A DNA stretch of 9,194 bases from an uncultured Ruminococcus sp. (GTDB taxonomy: Bacteria; Bacillota; Clostridia; Oscillospirales; Ruminococcaceae): NCBI GenBank assembly GCA_900545125.1, contig UQXS01000092.1, forward strand, positions 1-9,194. Reading direction: 5' to 3'. Shown in pieces: positions 6,412 to 9,194 of the stretch; positions within the stretch are counted from its first letter, which is position 1; every line of letters starts with the position of its first letter. The translations under genes were made by a program, and so were the position numbers. The notes below the pieces were generated by a model, which saw only the letters and a program-made list of their open reading frames with translations, did no database searches and was not told the DNA's origin.

Positions 6412-7611
6412 ATGATTATTTTAGTTGTTAATGCAGGAAGCTCTTCGCTCAAGTATCAGCTCATCAACATGGACGATGAAAGCGTTATTGCCAAGGGTAA
6501 CTGCGACAGAATCGGAATTGACGGTCACATTGCCCACAAGACTTTCGACGGCAGAGAACTCAGCGCTGACTGTTCTTTCCCCACACATACCGAGGCTTTT
6601 ATGAAACTTGTTGAAACTCTTACAACAGGCGACGCAAAAGTTATTGACAGCATGGAAGAAATATCGGCTGTAGGTCACAGAATCGTGCAGGGTGCTGATG
6701 TTTTCGATAAGTCGGTTCTCGTTACTGACGAGATCATCGACAAGATCGACGAACTCCGTGAACTTGCTCCTGTTCACAACCATGCTCATGCGCTTGCTCT
6801 CAGAGCCTGCAAGAGCGTTATTCCCGAGGGAGTTCCTCAGGTCGTTGTATTCGATACGGCATTCCACCAGACAATGCCCCCCAAGGCTTATATGTTCGGT
6901 CTCCCCTACGAGGACTACGAAAATCTTCACGTAAGAAAATACGGATTCCACGGAACATCTCACCGATTTGTTTCTGCTGCTCTGGCTGAAGCAATGGGCA
7001 GGGATATCAAGGATCTGAAGATAGTTTCATGCCACCTCGGCAACGGTTCTTCCATTACTGCTGTTAACGGCGGAAAATCCGTTGATACGTCTATGGGATT
7101 CACTCCCCTTGACGGTGTTGTTATGGGTACACGCTCAGGAGCTGTAGATCCGTCTGCCGTTACTTTTGTAGCAGACAAGCATCATTTTACTCCCGCACAG
7201 ATGAGCGATTACATGAACAAAAAGTCAGGCTTCCTCGGCGTTTCGGGAATCGGTTCAGACAACCGTGACATTACTGATGCTGCTGCTCACGGAAACGAGA
7301 GAGCTAAGCTCGTATCAGATATGCTCGTTTATGAGATCAAAAAATACATTGGTTCATACGCCGCTGCAATGAACGGTCTTGATGCTGTTATCTTTACAGG
7401 CGGTATCGGCGAGAATGCCTACGACGTAAGAGAACAGGTTTGCGAGAATATGGAATTCTTTGGCATCAAACTTGACAAGTCCGTAAACGACAATCTCAGA
7501 GGAAAGCTTACAAAGATCTCCGCTGCTGATTCAAAAGTGGAAGTATGGGTCGTTCCTACAAACGAGGAACTCCTCATAGCAAGAGATACACTTGCACTTA
7601 TATCCAAGTAA
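6412..7611 (+). CDS. ackA: Acetate kinase
   Basis: AckA interconverts acetyl-phosphate + ADP and acetate + ATP, giving ATP during fermentation. The 399-residue length is typical. Visible marks are the ASKHA phosphate-binding NAGSSSLKY at 7-15, GHRIVQG with Arg90, VVFDTAFHQTMP with catalytic Asp148, FHGTSHR at 179-185, HLGNGSS at 208-214, MGTRSGAVDP with Arg241, FTGGIGEN, and the C-terminal NEELLIA. ATG 6412 gives the standard MIILVVNAGSSSLK start, with GGAAAGGA at 6393-6400. Codon use is strongly biased (aag, gtt, ctc, ggt, gac), unlike the minus-strand operon, which suggests high expression. It stands alone, with its own promoter and terminator. The usual partner pta is not in the window, so acetyl-phosphate must come from a gene elsewhere or from another route such as phosphoketolase. 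Confidence 0.98.
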   Translation: MIILVVNAGSSSLKYQLINMDDESVIAKGNCDRIGIDGHIAHKTFDGRELSADCSFPTHTEAFMKLVETLTTGDAKVIDSMEEISAVGHRIVQGADVFDKSVLVTDEIIDKIDELRELAPVHNHAHALALRACKSVIPEGVPQVVVFDTAFHQTMPPKAYMFGLPYEDYENLHVRKYGFHGTSHRFVSAALAEAMGRDIKDLKIVSCHLGNGSSITAVNGGKSVDTSMGFTPLDGVVMGTRSGAVDPSAVTFVADKHHFTPAQMSDYMNKKSGFLGVSGIGSDNRDITDAAAHGNERAKLVSDMLVYEIKKYIGSYAAAMNGLDAVIFTGGIGENAYDVREQVCENMEFFGIKLDKSVNDNLRGKLTKISAADSKVEVWVVPTNEELLIARDTLALISK

Positions 7612-7632
7612 GGTATACTCATATCTCCTGTC

Positions 7633-7667
7633 AGATCCCCTCCGGAAACGGAAGGGATCTTTTTTCT
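7633..7667 (+). terminator. Intrinsic terminator after ackA
   Basis: AGATCCC (7633-7639) pairs with GGGATCT (7654-7660). After one C/A mismatch, TCCG pairs with CGGA around a GAAA tetraloop, and a T run at 7660-7665 follows. It starts 22 bases after the ackA stop, so ackA is probably monocistronic and the small gene downstream needs its own promoter or read-through. Confidence 0.93.
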
Positions 7668-7691
7668 GTGAATTATCTGACTTTTATTGGA

Positions 7692-7709
7692 AATAATAAT
7701 AATAATAAT
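7692..7709. repeat. (AAT)6 trinucleotide tract upstream of the small gene
   Basis: Six perfect AAT units lie between the ackA terminator and the ribosome site of the 55-residue gene. The tract falls where that gene's promoter spacer or -10 would be: a weak -35 candidate CTGACT lies at 7677-7682. Changes in unit number would alter spacing, but no promoter here is certain. Confidence 0.8.
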
Positions 7710-7719
7710 ATCTATGTAC

Positions 7720-7725
7720 AGGAGG
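7720..7725 (+). promoter_or_regulatory. Ribosome binding site that fixes a TTG start
   Basis: A perfect AGGAGG lies 7 bases before the TTG at 7733. No ATG or GTG at usable spacing follows in an open frame, so this site supports TTG as the start of the small gene. Confidence 0.85.
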
Positions 7726-7732
7726 AATACGC

Positions 7733-7900
7733 TTGAAAAAAATCATAAAACTGCTTGTCATTGCCGCAATACTCAGTTATGCCGGATTTTTCGGGGAAAA
7801 ATACAGGATCTCACTGCCTCCGCCAGAAGATTTTATCGACTGTGCTGACGAAATAACCGCTTCAATATCAAAACTCTGGAAAAAATTCAGTTTCGGATGA
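7733..7900 (+). CDS. 55-residue small membrane or secreted protein, TTG start
   Basis: I do not recognise a family. The start is TTG with a perfect Shine-Dalgarno; the stop is TGA at 7898-7900. The N-terminus is basic (MKKIIK), followed by a hydrophobic stretch at about residues 7-20 (LLVIAAILSYAGFF). It could be a single membrane anchor or a signal peptide without a clear cleavage motif. The rest, GEKYRISLPPPEDFID then CADEITASISKLWKKFSFG, has a Pro triplet at 29-31, one Cys at 37 and an amphipathic, basic C-terminal helix. It lies 66 bases after the ackA terminator and ends one base short of the convergent dCMP deaminase stop. Codon use is ordinary for the right-hand part of the window. A small anchored protein is likely; any function, such as partner subunit, peptide signal or toxin, would be a guess. 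Confidence 0.72.
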   Translation: MKKIIKLLVIAAILSYAGFFGEKYRISLPPPEDFIDCADEITASISKLWKKFSFG

Positions 7901-7901
7901 T

Positions 7902-8384
7902 TCAAAGTGAAAGCGTGATGTTTTTTCCGTTCGGTTTATATGCTGTTGTTTCAACACCACAGCGTTCAAAGAGCAAACAAGCTGCCGCAGTGCTGTCCGA
8001 ATCGGCATATTTATTGCTGTAATAAACTACCCTCTTTATTCCCGACTGGATGATTGCTTTTGCACATTCATTGCACGGAAAAAGCGTGACGTAAACAGTA
8101 CATCCTCCAAGATTTCCGATATTGCTGTTAAGTATGGCATTAAGTTCAGCATGGCAGACGAAAGGGTACTTAGTATCAAGAACGGTCTCCCCTTCTCTTT
8201 CCCAAGGCATATCATCGTCTCTGCATCCTGTCGGCATACCGTTATATCCGACAGATACAATCTTGTTGTCACAGTTGACGATGCAAGCTCCTACCTGAGT
8301 TGAATTATCCTTGCTTCTTTCAGCCGAAAGCATGGCTATTCCCATAAAATATTCATCCCAGCCTATATAATCGCTTCTTTTCAT
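7902..8384 (-). CDS. dCMP deaminase family protein (ComEB-like)
   Basis: A 160-residue zinc-dependent cytidine/deoxycytidylate deaminase. Zn ligands and catalytic acid are clear: CHAELNAI gives His78 and Glu80, and PCNEC at 103-107 gives Cys104 and Cys107. The family features STQVGACIVN and GYNGMPTGC precede them. dCMP deaminase converts dCMP to dUMP, the substrate of thymidylate synthase, in the cytosol. The length and GYNGxPxGC loop fit the T4/ComEB dCMP deaminases rather than tRNA or CMP deaminases; allosteric control by dCTP and dTTP is known for this family but not visible here. The start has AGGAGG at 8399-8394, 9 bases upstream, and a strong promoter behind it. It is convergent with the small gene, with one base between the stop codons and no terminator between them. 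Confidence 0.93.
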   Translation of the reverse strand: MKRSDYIGWDEYFMGIAMLSAERSKDNSTQVGACIVNCDNKIVSVGYNGMPTGCRDDDMPWEREGETVLDTKYPFVCHAELNAILNSNIGNLGGCTVYVTLFPCNECAKAIIQSGIKRVVYYSNKYADSDSTAAACLLFERCGVETTAYKPNGKNITLSL

Positions 8385-8416
8385 TAATTATTTCCTCCTG
8401 TTCCGGATTTTTTATA

Positions 8417-8445
8417 ATTATACCATAAAATCGAAGAAATGTCCA
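8417..8445 (-). promoter_or_regulatory. Extended -10 promoter of the dCMP deaminase gene
   Basis: On the minus strand TGGACA (8445-8440) and TATAAT (8422-8417) are 17 bases apart, and a TGG directly before TATAAT makes an extended -10. Transcription should start near 8410, leaving a short leader of about 25 bases with AGGAGG. Confidence 0.82.
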
Positions 8446-8483
8446 GCACATTATATGAAGTTTTTCATTTGATGTGCTTTTTT
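8445..8483 (+). terminator. Stem-loop with T run pointing rightwards
   Basis: AGCACAT (8445-8451) pairs with ATGTGCT (8472-8478). An inner ATGAA/TTCAT pair sits within the loop, and T6 follows at 8478-8483. It has the form of a plus-strand intrinsic terminator, though no plus-strand gene reads into it nearer than the 55-residue gene, 545 bases away. It also abuts the -35 of the minus-strand promoter, so a regulatory or chance origin is possible. Confidence 0.5.
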
Positions 8484-8493
8484 CTTTGATTTT

Positions 8494-9038
8494 ATGGGAC
8501 TTTCTGAAACTCTTTCAAAATCATATAATTGACTTCTGCCAGAAATTTCTACCAAATTTGAAAAATGTATTGAAAATTCCGGAAAGGCTGCCGTATATCT
8601 GCGAAAAATGGTGTCTGCCTGTGATGAGATAATCGACAGTATAAAGCTTGATTCTTTGGTGATTAGTTCTTGGACTTTTGTATCACGTTCATAAAAGTCC
8701 TGCCGAATCTGAAAATACAGAGTTGCTTGATTTGGAAATGCCGATAGAATTGATTGAAAATATCCATGAAAATGCTAAACGACAGAAATCCCCAACAGCG
8801 GAAATGTATTTTTATACGGCGGCGGTGTGGGGAAGTCAACGCTGTTATTGAATCAAATCCGTAATGATAATACGATAAATTTTTAATTTCCGCTGTATCA
8901 ATGTTTGCAGACAAAAGGAAAAAAGAAATGCTCCACAGAATGGGAGCATTGTGCGATATGGAAGAAGATAACTTTATGGATGGGGATGACAGATGGGGAA
9001 AAGAGTGGGGAGAGATGTATTGTTATGATTATGGTTAA
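8494..9038 (+). pseudogene. Decayed coding region with a P-loop motif, split over three frames
   Basis: No intact gene is present, but coding-like fragments follow one another on the plus strand. From ATG 8494: MGLSETLSKSYN, an in-frame TGA at 8530, then EISTKFEKCIENSGKAA...DEIIDSIKLDSL up to about 8660. After a frame shift: LVLGLLYHVHKSPAESENTELL...NIHENAKRQ to about 8810. After another shift: LYGGGVGKSTLLLNQIR (8812-8862), a Walker A motif of GxxxxGKST type. A third shift leads into FADKRKKEMLHRMGALCDME...GEMYCYDYG, which also has its own ATG at 8901 and stops at 9036. I read this as the wreck of one or two accessory proteins, at least one an NTPase. I do not recognise the family. Sequencing errors could mimic the shifts, and the pieces may not all belong together. 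Confidence 0.45.
8927..8950 (-). terminator. Possible minus-strand stem-loop followed by T run
   Basis: AATGCTCC (8927-8934) pairs perfectly with GGAGCATT (8943-8950) around an 8-base loop. Read on the minus strand the hairpin is followed by TTCTTTTTTCC, terminator-like for transcripts coming from the IS side. It also lies within codons of the decayed region, so chance is possible. Confidence 0.35.
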
Positions 9039-9073
9039 AATTAATTTGGTATACTATTTTAAGTTGAAGATTT

Positions 9074-9119
9074 ATGAATGATAAAAAGTACAGTATGGAA
9101 TATCGTATAGAAATTGGAT
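9074..9119 (+). pseudogene. Possible gene start interrupted by the insertion sequence
   Basis: ATG 9074 opens a frame reading MNDKKYSMEYRIEI before it enters the IS end at 9120 and stops inside it at 9149-9151. A TATACT at 9050-9055 could be a -10, with only a weak Shine-Dalgarno (GAAG) upstream of the ATG. The 15 codons look plausible but are too few to identify; they could be the head of a gene broken by the IS. Confidence 0.25.
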
Positions 9120-9194
9120 TGTCAACCCCAAATAGGACAGAAATTATTTAGCCGGGTTAGAAGATCTAAACTGAACCGGAGAAAGATAACCGAG
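9120..9194 (-). mobile_element. Terminal part of an IS3-family-like insertion sequence
   Basis: TGTCAACCCC starts at 9120, with a TG-starting tip and the following AATAGGACAGAAATT typical of IS3-group ends. The transposase tail follows directly and runs to the window edge on the minus strand. The rest of the element, its other end and any target duplication are outside the window. The exact tip position is inferred from the TG and from where decayed flanking sequence stops. Confidence 0.6.
9144..9194 (-). CDS. IS3-family transposase, last 16 residues (partial)
   Basis: Reading in from the right edge, the frame gives LGYLSPVQFRSSNPAK and stops with TAA at 9146-9144. 'L(G)xLSPVQ(F/Y)R' is the hallmark C-terminus of the IS3-family OrfB integrase-core transposase, just after the DDE domain. 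The stop lies about 24 bases inside the element tip, as usual for this family. The catalytic residues are outside the window, so activity cannot be judged. Confidence 0.65.
   Translation of the reverse strand, partial: LGYLSPVQFRSSNPAK

Noticed and set aside
6421..6963. Minus-strand open frame opposite ackA
   Set aside because: This is an antisense artefact of the strong codon bias in ackA; no start site or motif.
7692..7709. Candidate CRISPR-like or tandem repeat array
   Set aside because: It is only a simple AAT microsatellite, with no spacers, no longer repeats and no cas genes in the window.
8663..8914. Minus-strand 83-codon frame opposite the decayed region
   Set aside because: The plus-strand fragments carry the better signal (Walker A, Glu-rich helices), and this frame has no Shine-Dalgarno or recognisable motif.

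Overview
The window reads as DNA from an anaerobic gut-type Firmicute (class Clostridia). From 1370 rightwards the gene content and codon use look like a Ruminococcus-type member of the Oscillospiraceae/Ruminococcaceae. The first ~1.36 kb looks more like Lachnospiraceae DNA: it is visibly richer in G and C and favours codons such as ctg, atc and gga. These taxon names are inferences from style and gene order, not from a database search.

Layout. (a) 1-1369, plus strand: the tail of a PAS/DUF438-type protein overlaps a MATE efflux transporter that lacks its C-terminus. (b) 1354-1369 is an abrupt junction at which the MATE gene and an oppositely oriented rsmI gene are both cut in mid-domain. This is either a chimeric assembly or a real illegitimate joint. 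(c) 6178 down to the junction, minus strand: one tightly packed operon, tmcAL - C39-peptidase lipoprotein - HAD phosphatase - mnmA - trmN6 - rsmI (cut). Gaps are 6 bp or less, or the genes overlap. Four of the six genes modify tRNA or rRNA. (d) 6179-6411: a divergent intergenic region with a strong promoter for ackA. (e) 6412-7667: acetate kinase followed by a clear intrinsic terminator. (f) 7692-7900: a short AAT repeat, a very good Shine-Dalgarno and a 55-residue TTG-started membrane or secreted small protein. (g) 7902-8445, minus strand: a dCMP deaminase gene with its own extended -10 promoter. (h) 8445-9119: a stem-loop with a T run, decayed coding fragments in shifted frames (one with a P-loop motif) and a possible gene start. 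(i) 9120-9194: the terminal 75 bases of an IS3-family-like insertion sequence that runs off the right edge.

How the genes relate. TmcAL (acetate-dependent tRNA-Met wobble acetylation), MnmA (wobble 2-thiolation), TrmN6 (tRNA1-Val m6A37) and RsmI (16S Cm1402) form an RNA-modification operon. The lipoprotein and the HAD enzyme appear to be passengers in it. TmcAL is divergent from acetate kinase, and both enzymes handle acetate and ATP. No phosphotransacetylase gene is present. The dCMP deaminase supplies dUMP for thymidylate synthesis.

I found no CRISPR array, tRNA, rRNA, phage module or recognisable defence system. The points most worth checking are the chimeric joint, the small TTG-started gene, the divergent tmcAL/ackA pair and the decayed region beside the IS. 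The right edge lies in an IS and the left part looks foreign, so this may be a short metagenomic contig.
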